In this document: piece after piece, positions 42,265-52,846 of the stretch
How positions within the stretch are numbered: position 1 is the stretch's first letter
How the letters are laid out: every line of letters begins with the position of its first letter
Assembly: GCA_039583875.1 (NCBI GenBank)
Contig: CM077160.1
Span: forward strand, 116,795,895 to 116,859,894
Direction: 5' to 3'
DNA from: Platanthera guangdongensis
Lineage: Eukaryota; Streptophyta; Magnoliopsida; Asparagales; Orchidaceae
DNA length: 64,000 nucleotides
The notes under the pieces: model-generated
Databases searched by the model: none
What the model saw: the letters and a program-made list of their open reading frames with translations, nothing else
Told to the model about the DNA's origin: nothing
Translations under genes and position numbers: made by a program

Positions 42265-44525
42265 TGGTGGGTCTATTGATCCCAATGTCCTAGATTTGTA
42301 AGAAGTCAAACTGGTCAATGACATACACACATAATGTATTTGATATGTGCTTAAGTTCATGCATGCAAATAGTCCATGATTGGACAGGTGAAGAAAATGA
42401 GTATGTTGTGATTCCGAATTTGTCGAGCTCAGCTTGCAATTTGTCGAGCTCAGCTTGCAATTCATCGAGATCAGCTCATCATTCGTCGAGCGAAACTCAG
42501 AAGTGTGGAACTCAAAATTCGTCGAGCTCAGCTCACCATTCGTCGAGCTGAGCTCACCATTCGCTGAGCTAAAGTCAGAAGCTTGGGATTCAGAATTCGT
42601 CAAGCTCAGCCCACCGATCGTCAAACGCAGTTCAACATTCGTCGAATTAAGGCCAGAAGAATTGACCCAGGCAAAAACGCCAAGACAGTTGAGACAGCTG
42701 AGAAGTATGTCTCAGCATAACCGATGAGACAAAGCAGCAGAAATTTCTTTAAGTCCAGAAGCATTGAGAGAAGCAGGTTCACTCAACACTTCTAATGAAG
42801 AAGGAAATGCTGAGACAGTTGAGAGGAAAACCGTGGAGATAGAAGACAGTCTCAACTGAGAAGAAGAAAGCGTTGAGACCGCTGAGACAGAAGATAGTCT
42901 CAGCTGTTAAATAGAAACCGCTGAGACAGTTGAGAAAGAACCGTTGAGACAATGCCAGTGAAAATTCACTAAGTCCAGAAGCGTTGAGAGCCAAGACAGA
43001 TGGCGTTGAGTGACTTAACATTACTCAACGCTTATTGAAGATCTGAAATTTTGTCTAAGTCCAGAAGGTGATGACCACTGCTGACGTCATCAAAAGTCAA
43101 CGTGTCAAAGAACTTCATGCCGTTGCAGGAAGATACAACAGCACAAGATGACCACTGCTGACGTCACCAAAAAGTCAACAAAGTCAAAATACATGAAGTC
43201 GTTGCGGAAAAGCTGCAGTAGCGCCAAAAGCTTATTTGTCCTTTTATGAGGGAGGTGGCGCTCACCATCCTTGGTTGGGCCCACACTCAATTGTGTCGTT
43301 GATTTAAACCAACATATATAAAAAGAATAAAGAAAAGGGGATTAGGGTTACAGAGAACAAACGCAGAATACAGGAAGAATATACAGAAAATAGAGGCAGC
43401 TGGACTTCATATTCTCCGACAAACTTGAAAGCTAAAGTTCAGCAGAGTTATCCAGAAGGCAAAGAAAGAAAGTTGAAGCTCTTTCAAGTTCAGCAAGATT
43501 GTTCTCTCAAGAACAAGTCAGCTGATTCATCTATTTAGCAAGAAGTTAGCTGTGTGAAGGGTTGTTAGCCTTCAACAACAGATTGTTGTTCTCCAGTGCA
43601 ACAAAGAAGAAGTTGGCTGTAGAAGAAGACTTATTCCTTCTACAACAAGTGGGTTGGACTGATATCTGCTCAGTCCAGCAAGATAGACTCAGAGATTTAT
43701 CTCTGAGTCAGTTGTTTTAAATTTATTTCATCTTGTATAAACTCCTGTAGGATTCAGTTTATCTGAATCTGAGCTGTAGGGTCATTTGGACTGAGTTGTA
43801 GGTTACTAATTAGTCAGTGAAGTTGGTGCCCTGCTGGGGCACTGAGGTAGGATCCAAGTGTGGATCTGAGAGTAGGGCTGTCCTCCCAGCCTGAGTAGTA
43901 GGCCTTAGAAATAAGGCCGAGGTAGGTGATTGGTGAGTCACTGAGCTGTAGGTGACAAGTGTATCACTAAGTTGTAGGCCTTGGAGGAGGCTGAGGTGTA
44001 GGTGCCTGGAAGGGCACTGAGGTAGGTACCTGGATAGCTACTGAGTTGTAGAAGTGTTGCAGCACTCTGAGAGTAGGGCTTTGTGCCTGAAGTGGTAGGG
44101 TTGAAATGCCTGAGCTGCAGGCCTTAGAAATAAGGTTGAGGTAGGTGGTCAGTGGACCACTGAGCTGTAGGAGCACTATAGGGCTCTGAGGTAGGAACCT
44201 GTGTGGTTCTGAGGTAGGGTTCTGAAGAGAACCTGAGTGTAAGGCTGAGGGGCTGAGGTGTAAGTTCTGAGCAGCATATTGGTGGAGTTTGTGCCTAGTC
44301 CAACAAGATAATTAGATACGTGGGAGGGAAAGTGGATGTACCCAATTGAGGAACCACTATAAATAACTGTGTGCTTGTCTGTGTGATTTGTTTTCTTTTA
44401 TATTACATGATCTAAGGACAAGCTCTAGATCACATAAGAAGAAAATAGCATAAAGACTAATAAATTTTCAAAGACCTATTCACCCCCCTCTAGGTGATTA
44501 GCTAACCTAAGTTAAACAACTTTCA
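42265..44525 (+). repeat. Sire-C: solo Sirevirus LTR (2261 bp)
   Basis: It starts TGGTGGGTCTATTGATCCC, which aligns with the Sire-B LTR start, and ends CAACTTTCA. Inside are a CGTCGAGCTCAGC array (42418-42645), a GTTGAGAC/GCTGAGAC array (42675-42990) and a TATATAAAAA box at 43315. CTGAG-TGTAGG repeats (43750-44260), the GTGGATGTACCCAA block and CTATTCACCCCCC near the end follow. It interrupts the Cop-E coding frame exactly between two ACAGT copies, and no internal region is present. Confidence 0.93.
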
Positions 44526-44530
44526 ACAGT
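44526..44530 (+). repeat. Target-site duplication, right copy
   Basis: ACAGT immediately after the solo LTR. Removing the LTR and one copy restores the reading frame of the minus-strand Cop-E polyprotein. Confidence 0.9.
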
Positions 44531-45040
44531 AAAAAAGATAACAAGAGCAAAACGCTTACCATTCGGGGAAAGCTGTGCATATGAGACAACAAAGCCAATA
44601 GGATGATTAGTACATTGTCGAACACCCTTCCGCAGGGCAATGGGAAGATCAAGGTCACTATTGACCGGATGAGGTAATATGCTGTTAGAAGAAAGAAAAG
44701 GCCATGGAATAGGTACAGAAGGCTCCAAGGACAACACATCAGGATCCAGAGAAAGAGACGAAGGAATAGGAGCAGACGTGGAAAGAACTGGTTCTGGCGG
44801 AGGTGTCGAGAGAATAGGCAGGGAAGAAGAAGTATCAGATGGAAAGAGAGAGGAAATATGAGAGAAATATGGTGTATCTTCAAAAAAATGTAACATCAGC
44901 TGAAATATATTGTTTTCACAGAAGAGGATCAAAACAGCGATAGTCATTCTACGTCGGACAATAACAAAGGAAGATACACATAACAGAACTAGGAGAAAGT
45001 TTGTCACGACTAGGAGGGGACGTGAACAAATGTCGTACAT
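44531..45040 (-). pseudogene. Cop-E integrase-RT linker
   Basis: A Ser/Pro/Leu-rich linker leading to LRKGVRQCTNHPIGFVVSYA and LSPNGKRFA, the conserved start of the Copia RT region. It is cut by the solo LTR within that block. The frame is open for about 170 codons. Confidence 0.75.
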
Positions 45041-45076
45041 CCAAAAAATTTCAGAGATAAAGGAAACGGATCAGCC

Positions 45077-45680
45077 TCAGGATATAAAATAGAAAAAAGG
45101 AGTCTTGCCCTGAAGAATGGATGAGGGAGTACGGTTGATGAGAAAGCAAGAGAGGACAACATGTCCCCAATAAGACCGAGGAACCTTCATTTGTATGCAA
45201 AAGCTACGAGCAACATCCAAGAGATGACGATTTTTGCGTTCGGCAATGCCATTCTGCTGAGAGGTATAAGGACAAGTAGTTTGATGAATCAGGTCATGAC
45301 TCGCACAAAAATCAGAGAACTGACGACTGAGATACTCCTTGGCATTTTCAGTACGAATAACTTGAATAGGCACACAAAATTATGTGAGGATCTCATTGTA
45401 AAATGCAGTGAACACAAAGAACAGCTCAGAACGATCCTTCAAGAGATACAACCAAGTGCATCTGGAGAAATCATCAATAAAAGTAATAAAGTATAAGCTT
45501 CCAATTCCAACAATAGCAGTAGGAGAAGAACCTCAGATGTCAGAGTGAACTAGTTCAAAAAAACGCGAAGAACAATGTCCCGTTCGAGCTGGGAAAAAGA
45601 GCGATGATGTTTTCCTAACTCACATGCTTTACAGTTCAAAGGAAAATCATCTGAAGGAAGTTCTGAAAAAAGTTGATGAA
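45077..45680 (-). pseudogene. Cop-E integrase
   Basis: The open part (45077-45373) has TENAKEYLS, where the second catalytic Asp is Glu, then SQQNGIAERKNRHLL with the catalytic Glu and a Copia C-terminus (LINRTPSSILQGKTPF). The upstream core around 45380-45680 is frameshifted, so the first acidic residue is not in one frame with the rest. Confidence 0.75.
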
Positions 45681-45699
45681 TGAGGCGAGAAGGAGGATG

Positions 45700-46220
45700 A
45701 CCAGGACGACGATATCATTGTTGAAGAGAGGAAGAAACCAAAAAAGCAACATCTTGATCAAGAAAAAAGAGGTCACCACTTGCAATATAAGTAACAATCA
45801 TAGCTTTGGATCCAGAATCAGAGAAAGAACAAGTGGTGCCAGTAAAAGTAATCGTGCAATTCAACTGAGTACAGAGAGCATGAACAGAAAGTAAATTGCA
45901 CAAAAAAGTTGGAACATAGAGAATATCCTGGAGCAGCAAAGACGAGGAAAGATGCACAGTCCCACTACCATGAACAGGAGCAGAAGCCCCATCTTCAATA
46001 ATAACAGGAGGTAGCCTGTTCTAGACATTCAAAGAAGAGAATAAACGAGGGTTACTGGTCATGTGACAAGTGGCATCATAGTCAATAAGCCACTTGTCAG
46101 AGGAGGTGACAAGAGCACAAGCTGTAGAGGAGAGAAACCATCTCCAAGAGGAGAGAAGGATTTCCAACTGCACGGTTAGAAACAAGCCGAAAAGGACAAC
46201 TAGCATCAACAAGAGAGGGA
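45700..46220 (-). pseudogene. Cop-E protease region
   Basis: KWLIDYDATCHMTSNP marks the protease site, with D-Y-D instead of D-S-G, so it is inactive. After a frame break, LLQDILYVPTFLCNLLSVHAL and SGSKAMIV follow, as in Copia protease-integrase junctions. Confidence 0.75.
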
Positions 46221-46814
46221 AACGAAAGAGGAGGAAGAGACCACATGGTCACAATGTCAAACACCAACGATAAGGAACATGCCACGACCAAAATTCGGAA
46301 GCAAAAAAAGAAGAAACAAGCCGCAGGAAGACAACCTACGGGGACAAAGGAGAGAAGGCGCGGACATCCAAGAAGTTGCGCGAACAGGAGAAGTCACAAC
46401 GAAAAAACGAGTAACAAATGTAGCAAGTGCAAAAGAAGCTGCACAGCAAATCGCGTGAACCCAACTAACCGCAGAGACAAGCGATTAGAAAAGAAGCCGC
46501 GCAAAGAAGAAGAAAGAGAAGAGCAAGAGTCCACCAGGTTAAGGTGGAAACACACAAGCGGCAAGGAAGAAACCGCGACCAAAAGGCGGAACTCACAACA
46601 GAGAAGAGAAACCGCGCGAACAGAATAAGTTGCAAAAGAAGCGCGGTTAACAAGGAAAGCCGGGTGAACAGATAAGCCCGGAAGAAAGCAAGCCGCAAGC
46701 ACAACAAGCAGGAAGCAAGCCGCAAGCACAACAAGCAGCAAGAAGCCTCACGGGACGCAAAAGAGGCCGACGCGATTAGATAAAGAAACCGCAAGCGGAT
46801 TAGAGCAAAGGATC
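46221..46814 (-). other. Cop-E leader; gag missing
   Basis: Only about 600 bp lie between the primer-binding site and the protease. They hold direct repeats of CTTGCGGCTTGCTTCCTGCT and no gag core or zinc knuckle. Typical Copia gag needs about 1 kb, so gag is deleted or replaced. Confidence 0.65.
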
Positions 46815-46830
46815 AATTGCCTCTGATACT
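46815..46830 (-). other. Primer-binding site of Cop-E
   Basis: The minus strand reads TAGTATCAGAGGCAAT, next to the 5' LTR end. One mismatch from TGGTATCAGAGG. Confidence 0.8.
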
Positions 46831-46831
46831 A

Positions 46832-47363
46832 TGTGGGAAATGAGGGAGAAAACGACCAAGAGGTAAATAAAGGTAAATTTTATGGCTCCCAAAAAGATCC
46901 TCATTACATAGGTATGTCCCCTTATTTATAGAAATTTGGGGAGATGAGAGAATACAACAAATGATGTGGGACTAAATATAATCCGCGCGGCATATGTGGT
47001 TTGACAATGTCAAACCGCACACTATACAAAAGAATAACAAACCATCCAACTATACCAAGGGAAATCACCAGTCCGCCAGGGAAGCCTGCTAGGTAAGCCG
47101 CCAGACAATCAGACTGCTTACACTAACCGTCAGTTTCTAACCGCAACTGCGGGAAGCCATCAGGATGCAGTTGCAGCTAATCAACAGATCGCTACCGCGG
47201 CAAGCCTCCAGTCTGCAAATGCGGATAATCCCCAGACCGCCAACAGAGGATCACAACCAGACCGCTGCACCAACCCGCCAGACAACCAGACCGCCTGGAC
47301 AAACTGCCAGACCACCCGAATTGCTAACCGTCCGACTAGAGGACAAACTGCCAATATCCAACA
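46832..47363 (-). repeat. Cop-E 5' LTR (532 bp)
   Basis: Bounded TG at 46832 and CA at 47362-47363 on the plus strand. The minus-strand TATA box CTATAAATAAG is at 46921-46931. Rich in CAGACCGCC and ACCGCCAGAC words. Confidence 0.85.
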
Positions 47364-47495
47364 AATGAGTATAATTAAAAGCCCCACAAATATAGCACAT
47401 GCGCACGATGATTATCATAGAAATCATTGTCATGACTCAAACCAAATAACATTCCATAATATTTAATTCAGAATATAATAATTGTCAGAGGATAA
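47364..47495. other. Short AT-rich spacer
   Basis: 132 bp between the Cop-E LTR and the Gyp-G LTR with nothing recognised. Confidence 0.5.
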
Positions 47496-47778
47496 TGTAG
47501 CGGGGATCGGCGGTGGTCGGGGAGAATGGCAGGCTGCTGGAGACGAGAGAGAAAGATTGAATAGGGAGGAGGTGAGAGAGAAGAGTTGAGGAGAGAGAGA
47601 CGACAAAAGAGACTTGATCCATTCCATAATCCGTAATTACAACCCTAAAAGAGTACTTATAGCTAACCCTTCTAAAAATAGCCGTTAAGGCCTGACACAT
47701 CATCCGCCAGCTCATAACCTTCCTGTAGCCTAGTCTGTAGCCTAACAATATTAATACTAGGCCATATAAGTGGCTACA
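47496..47778 (-). repeat. Gyp-G 3' LTR (283 bp)
   Basis: Perfect 6-bp terminal inverted repeat TGTAGC...GCTACA. A purine-rich tract (GGGCAGGGCAGGGAT on the minus strand, 47779-47794) adjoins it, as expected for a polypurine tract. Confidence 0.7.
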
Positions 47779-47839
47779 ATCCCTGCCCTGCCCGAGACCG
47801 CTGCCCGGGTCATCCTTTGCTGCCCCGAACGTCCTTTCT

Positions 47840-49483
47840 TCAATCTGTGATGGGCCGAAGGCGAGATTGTCGACGGCGAGGGACTGGAGGCAGCTGTTGC
47901 AGAAGCCGTGATGCTCGTCGAAGGGACCGGCTAGGGTTACTGGAGGAGACCGTCCCTGAAGCAAGTAGTTTGGTGGGATGCTGGACATCTTCCTGGTTGA
48001 GGTGCGGACCCTGTGGAGATGACAAGGTAATATTAGAATTTGGGAGTTGTGTTTGCGAGGGGATGACCCTTTTATGATTAGGACGAGAAACATCCCTGTT
48101 ATCATTTTCTGGTATAGCTTGTTTGTTTTGTGCCTCCTGCTCCTTTCCCTGTGGGCTTGTTTGCTGCATCAAAGGGGTAAAATTAGGGGAGAGTATTGAA
48201 TCTCGTGAGTGGATGACGTGAGAGATTGGAAGGAGGAGTTCTTCCCTATTCGACAGATCTGTGATTGCTTTTTGTTTTCCTGGTTGTGTTCCCTCTTGTA
48301 CCAATGGAAATGTATTAGAAGTAAATAAGGAAAGTAGCGGGGGGATGACAGCCGAGTCGTTGTGGAGGTTGTCATCCCTGTTAGTGGTTTGATTGGGGGC
48401 GGATGATAGGCCTTGTTGGTGTAAATGTTCTTCCTGGAGGATTGGAGCAGCTGCTGCGTTATCCATCTGTCGATGACTTTCCTGTTGCACAGAAGCAGGG
48501 TGAGACATAACAATTTTGGAGGTATCAGGGATGACAAGAAGTGATGATAAGTCGATCTCTTCCCTGTTTCCCCCTTTTGATGGAGGAGCTGCACATGTGC
48601 ATTGCGGTTCCAAATGATAAAGCGTAGCTTTGTCTATGTTGGATAAAGGTACCCATGTTGATTCCTCTGGCAGCAGTCCCTCCCAATGAATTAGTCCCTG
48701 TGAGATTGTCAGTCCCTTGTGCTGGACTGTTCGTCTCTCCAATATAGCAATTGGATGCCGCCTTGTGTGTCTTGCTAAATCCATATCCGGAAGTTCATGA
48801 GTTGGATAGGATGCGCTTGGATGGTATGGCTTTAATAGGGATACATGAAAAACCGGGTGTATCCTACTTGACGGTGGTAGAGCTAATTTATATGCTACTA
48901 ATCCAATACGTTGTAAAATTCGATATGGTCCGAAATATCGGAGGCGGAATCGTTTGCATGTTTTTTTATGCATGGTAGATTGGCGATAGGGGTGAAGCCG
49001 AAGCAACACCAGGTCGCCTTCCTGGAAGGAAATCTCCTGTCTATTGCGATCTGCATTTTTTTTCATTTTGTACTGAGCTTGTTGTAGGTGTTGTTGTAGT
49101 TGTAGTATTAAGGTGGCTCTATTGGTGTTCTCGAGCATGAGGTGGGTGGAAGCCTCTCCCGCTGTGTAGGCCAAAAAGTTTGGTGGTGGTCGGCCAAACA
49201 TGGCTTCAAAGGGTGACATTCCAGCCGAGGCGTGATAGCTAGTGTTGTAGTGGTATTCAGCCCAGCTTAATATTTTGGCCCAATGTGTCGGATGTCTATG
49301 GGTAAACAAGCGTAAGTATTGATTGAGACAACGATTAACGCGTTTGGTTTGGCCATCCGTTTGGGAATGGTAAGCCGTACTAAAACGTAATTTTGTGTCG
49401 TTGGTTTTAAAGAAAGCTAACCAAAATGTACTTAAGAAAATCGTATCCCTATCCGACACTATGGATTCGGGCAACCCATGCAA
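47840..49483 (-). CDS. Gyp-G integrase C-terminal half, chromodomain and long tail
   Basis: An open frame of 547 codons. It starts in the integrase core (IVSDRDTIFLS has the second catalytic Asp). The catalytic Glu of the DGQTERVN block is Lys (DGQTKRVNR), so integrase is dead. GMSPFEAMFGRPPP, FQEGDLVLLRLHPYRQ and HPVFHVSLLKPY follow, then a chromodomain (residues about 240-290: AILERRTVQHKG, LIHWEGLLPEESTW). A further 240 or so low-complexity Ser/Gln/Pro-rich residues end in a basic RRRQSRLRP. Chromodomains guide integration to particular chromatin. Confidence 0.88.
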   Translation of the reverse strand: MHGLPESIVSDRDTIFLSTFWLAFFKTNDTKLRFSTAYHSQTDGQTKRVNRCLNQYLRLFTHRHPTHWAKILSWAEYHYNTSYHASAGMSPFEAMFGRPPPNFLAYTAGEASTHLMLENTNRATLILQLQQHLQQAQYKMKKNADRNRQEISFQEGDLVLLRLHPYRQSTMHKKTCKRFRLRYFGPYRILQRIGLVAYKLALPPSSRIHPVFHVSLLKPYHPSASYPTHELPDMDLARHTRRHPIAILERRTVQHKGLTISQGLIHWEGLLPEESTWVPLSNIDKATLYHLEPQCTCAAPPSKGGNREEIDLSSLLVIPDTSKIVMSHPASVQQESHRQMDNAAAAPILQEEHLHQQGLSSAPNQTTNRDDNLHNDSAVIPPLLSLFTSNTFPLVQEGTQPGKQKAITDLSNREELLLPISHVIHSRDSILSPNFTPLMQQTSPQGKEQEAQNKQAIPENDNRDVSRPNHKRVIPSQTQLPNSNITLSSPQGPHLNQEDVQHPTKLLASGTVSSSNPSRSLRRASRLLQQLPPVPRRRQSRLRPITD

Positions 49484-49499
49484 TTTTCCGCAATACTTC

Positions 49500-50021
49500 C
49501 TAAAGGTTTGTGCTACTATTTGGGCCGTGTAATGAGAGGGTAGGGGGCAAAATGTGCCCTTTTGTTAGCCTATCGACCATAACTAAAATTGTTGTAAAAG
49601 ATTGTGATTTAGGTAGGTGTGTAATAAAATCGATAGAGATGTCAGCCCATATTTGGTTTGGGATGGGAAGAGGTTGCAAGGTGTCGTAAGGCAAGGTGTT
49701 GCGATCTTTCCCTTTTTGGCAGTGGTCGCAGTGTTGAACGTAGCCCTGCACCTCCTTTTGTAGTCCGGGCCAATAATAATATTGTGTCAATCGTTTAACG
49801 ATTTCTGTGATACCGGAATGCCCCCCGATTTTTGTGTCATGGGCCTCACTGATGAGTATTGTGCGTAAGAGGGAGTCTGGTATGTATAATTTCTTTTTAT
49901 AAAAAAGTTTTTGTCCCACTAATTCCCATTTTGGTGTAATGTCCGGGTGGGTTTTTAACGTTGCAAGTATGTCCTGTGCTTTGGCATCTGAGAGGTATTG
50001 GGTGTCCAAGTCATTAAACAA
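49500..50021 (-). pseudogene. Gyp-G integrase zinc finger and first half of the core
   Basis: Reads HDTKIGGHSGITEIVKRLTQ, YYWPGLQKEVQGYV and HCDHCQKGK (HHCC zinc finger), then ADISIDFITHLPKS with the first catalytic Asp and MVDRLTKGHILP. A frame break near 49500 separates it from the rest of integrase. Confidence 0.87.
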
Positions 50022-50079
50022 ATTGGAATAGGAAAATGAAACATTTTGATAACTATGAATCGCAACATCCTCGGGCGGC

Positions 50080-50907
50080 TCATATATGCGTGAAAGCGCA
50101 TCTGCCGCGGTATTCTGGCGGCCGGGCCGATATTGTATGAGATAATTTGAAACCTAGCATTTTGGAAAGGAATTTATGTTGCTCGGGCATAGTCATTACT
50201 TGAGAGTTGAGATTGTGGAGTGTTTGATGGTCTGTTAAAATTGTAAATGTCGAACCGATTAAATATTGTCTCCATTTGCTTACCGCTGTTGTGATAGCTA
50301 ACATTTCACGGATATATGTTGATTTGGCCTGTTCTTGACGGGACAGTTTTTTACTAAAATACGCGATAGGATGTCCCTGCTGGCTCAGTACTGCTCCTAT
50401 ACCAACCTTAGATGCATCACATTCAATTGTGAATGGGAGTGTAAAGTTCGGTAATCCCAACACTGGGGCGGAGGATAATAATTCTTTAATTTGCTTAAAA
50501 GACTCATGACTTTGAGCTGTCCATACGGAACCATTTTTGACCAACAAATCTGTGAGTGGGGCGGTAATGGTTGCGTACTGACGAATAAAGCGTCGATAGT
50601 ATCCAGCTATGCCCAAAAAGGAACGCAGTTGTTTCTGGTTTTGAGGAACTGGCCACTCCGCAATGGCGGTCAACTTACTTGGATTACGACATACACCATC
50701 TGGTGTTATGACGTGGCTGAGGAACTCTATATTGGAAACGACAATGAAACATTTGGTTGGTTTTAGAGATAGGTGATGCGATGACAAAAGGTGGAAAACT
50801 TGGCGTAAATGATGTGCATGTAGCGCCACGGAGGGGCTATGGATTAAGATATCGTCAAAGAAAATGACAACGAATCGACGTAGGAAAGGTTTAAAAATGG
50901 TATTCAT
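50080..50907 (-). CDS. Gyp-G reverse transcriptase C-terminal part and RNase H
   Basis: An open frame of 275 codons with the catalytic VIFFDDILIHSPS near residue 14, KCFIVVSNIEFLSHVI and FLGIAGYYRRFI. RNase H follows: TIECDASKVGIGAVL, KSTYIREMLAI and ILTDHQTLHNL. The last acidic residue is unclear because the end is shifted to ARPPEYRGRCAFTHI; the frame needed for ENTAADALS lies one base off. Confidence 0.87.
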   Translation of the reverse strand: MNTIFKPFLRRFVVIFFDDILIHSPSVALHAHHLRQVFHLLSSHHLSLKPTKCFIVVSNIEFLSHVITPDGVCRNPSKLTAIAEWPVPQNQKQLRSFLGIAGYYRRFIRQYATITAPLTDLLVKNGSVWTAQSHESFKQIKELLSSAPVLGLPNFTLPFTIECDASKVGIGAVLSQQGHPIAYFSKKLSRQEQAKSTYIREMLAITTAVSKWRQYLIGSTFTILTDHQTLHNLNSQVMTMPEQHKFLSKMLGFKLSHTISARPPEYRGRCAFTHI

Positions 50908-50962
50908 TTAAGCCTGAAATGTGGCCGGGGCATTTGTAAGGTCAAATGGCATTACAAGGAAC

Positions 50963-52846
50963 TCATATAATCCATTGTGTCATAAATGCTGTTTTGTGTA
51001 TGTCCTGTGGGTGCATTCGAACTTGGTGATATCCCGAGTGTAAATCGAGTTTGGAAAATATTGTTGCCCCATGGAGTTCGTCAAGGAGTTCGTCTATTGT
51101 AGGCATCAAAAAACTATCTTTCACTATAAGAGAATTTAATGCACGATAATCAACACAAAAACGCCAAGTGCCATCCTTTTTTTTAATGAGAAGGACTGGG
51201 GAACTGAAAGTGGAATGACTTGGTCGTATGAGATCTTGGGATAACATTTCCGCTATTAAACGTTCAATCTCATTTTTTTGAACATAAGGATACCTATAGG
51301 GTTTTACTTTGGCAACCTTGGACTCATCAGTCAATGAGATCTTATGATCTAAGGGCCTAACTGGAGGTAAACCCAGGGGTTTCCTGAACAATGTGGAAAA
51401 ATTATTGAGGGCAGACTGTATAGCCGGATGTGATGTAGTTGGGAAATCCTGGAATTCCTGTAGGTCTGGGTCTGTTTGGAAACACAAAAGCATGCATTCA
51501 ATGGAATCTTGCACAATAAGTTTATGCATTTGTGATGACATAGTGAAGCCCGCAGTTAGCGATGTGTCTCCTGTGATTATAAAGGATGCCCCTTGGTAGT
51601 TGAATGACATTGTCCGTGTAGTATAATCTATGGTTATTGGGCCTAAAGTCTCCAACCAATTGAAACCCAGAATGATGCCAGCCCCATGTAAATCAGTTAT
51701 AAACAAGTCCAGGATGAATTGGATTTTCTGTATTGTTATGGGTACTTGTGGACACCGTTCTTTACAAAACATATTACTCCCGTTGCCGACATGGACTTTA
51801 AATGGAGAAATTGAAACTGTTGGTAATTTGAGAAATGATGCAGCTCGTTTAGTAATAAAACTATGGGTACTTCCGTTGTCGAGAAATATGTGAACTGTGG
51901 AATTTCCGATCTTACCACGTACCCGAAGGGACTTGGATGGGAATGTGCCCATGAAAGCATTGACACTAATTTCTGGATTAGTGGGCTCATTCGAGTCTAG
52001 TTGTTCGTCGAGCTGAGGTGGTGGCTCGTCGTCCTCCTGGTCCTGTTCCCCGTCAAAAAAATAAAGAGTCGATCGGTTTTTACACTTGTGTCCTGGGGTA
52101 TAACATTCGTCACACGTAAAACACTGTCCGCGTTCGCGGCGTGACTGTAGTTCTGTTGGGGTCAATCGTTTAACGGCAAATCGATCGTTTTTGTTGTGCT
52201 GGGTGTGGAAATTGTGGCATGGTGGATGGGGTCGGTTGTGCCATTGTTTGGTGGCCTGGTGTTTGTGTTCGTCGGGGCCCGGATCTTCAAAAAGTCGAGC
52301 CAGACGGAACGAGTCGTATAGTGAAACCGGTTGTTGGGCTACCACAACCCGTTTTATGTGTGGTTTAAGACCAAAAATAAAATTTCGGCGTAACACATCT
52401 TGAAAAAAACCATCTACTTGACAAGCTAATAATTCAAAAGCATCTTGATAATGAGCAACTGTAGAAACTTGTGCTAACCAATCTGAACAGAGGCCGTTGC
52501 GCAATAGACCTTGAAACCACTGGGATGCTGGTCTGTCCAAGTGCATAGAGGCTATAAACACAAAATCTAAGGGGTTTACGTTATTATACCTGAAATACAT
52601 CTCGATTTTGTAAATCCATTCTGTGGGATCCCCGCTAGAGAACATTGGGCAGCCTATTTTTGCGGGTGCTGGACAGTATCCATCAATCCGGGGATTCATG
52701 GCGCCTAAGTCGTGTGGTTGACTCGAATATGTGGGCAAATTTGCAGATAAAGAATTATTGAAGGTTGGTGCGGATGATGTCCTTATTGGTGTGGGGAATG
52801 GCCCAATTATGCCTGATTGTGATGAGGCAGCCCCATTAAAGGTCAA
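50963..52846 (-). CDS. Gyp-G gag, protease and first part of reverse transcriptase
   Basis: An open frame of 627 codons. The gag core has CPMFSSGDPTEWIYKIEMYF, ASQWFQGLLRNG and SLYDSFRLARLFED. The Cys/His cluster CFTCDECYTPGHKCK is not a standard CCHC knuckle. Protease has FLDNGSTHSFI (DNGST rather than DSGAT) and GFNWLETLGPI. RT starts with YRYPYVQKNEIERLI and reads SSPVLLIKKKDGTWRFCVDY and FSKLDLHSGYHQVRM. A frameshift near 50965 and a stop near 50908 separate it from the catalytic part. Confidence 0.88.
   Translation of the reverse strand: MTFNGAASSQSGIIGPFPTPIRTSSAPTFNNSLSANLPTYSSQPHDLGAMNPRIDGYCPAPAKIGCPMFSSGDPTEWIYKIEMYFRYNNVNPLDFVFIASMHLDRPASQWFQGLLRNGLCSDWLAQVSTVAHYQDAFELLACQVDGFFQDVLRRNFIFGLKPHIKRVVVAQQPVSLYDSFRLARLFEDPGPDEHKHQATKQWHNRPHPPCHNFHTQHNKNDRFAVKRLTPTELQSRRERGQCFTCDECYTPGHKCKNRSTLYFFDGEQDQEDDEPPPQLDEQLDSNEPTNPEISVNAFMGTFPSKSLRVRGKIGNSTVHIFLDNGSTHSFITKRAASFLKLPTVSISPFKVHVGNGSNMFCKERCPQVPITIQKIQFILDLFITDLHGAGIILGFNWLETLGPITIDYTTRTMSFNYQGASFIITGDTSLTAGFTMSSQMHKLIVQDSIECMLLCFQTDPDLQEFQDFPTTSHPAIQSALNNFSTLFRKPLGLPPVRPLDHKISLTDESKVAKVKPYRYPYVQKNEIERLIAEMLSQDLIRPSHSTFSSPVLLIKKKDGTWRFCVDYRALNSLIVKDSFLMPTIDELLDELHGATIFSKLDLHSGYHQVRMHPQDIHKTAFMTQWII

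Larger units (their letters stand above)
40268..47363 (-). mobile_element. Cop-E: minus-strand Copia element without a recognisable gag
   Basis: Right to left: 532-bp 5' LTR, primer-binding site, a leader of about 0.6 kb, protease, integrase, RT, RNase H, polypurine tract and a 3' LTR lacking about 75 bp of its end. A solo LTR (Sire-C) is inserted between integrase and RT. The LTRs are similar but clearly diverged, so the insertion is old. Confidence 0.87.

Noticed and set aside
46394..46794. Leu/Cys-rich frames upstream of the Cop-E protease as a membrane protein
   Set aside because: They come from direct repeats in the leader and occur in overlapping frames; no start context or family match.
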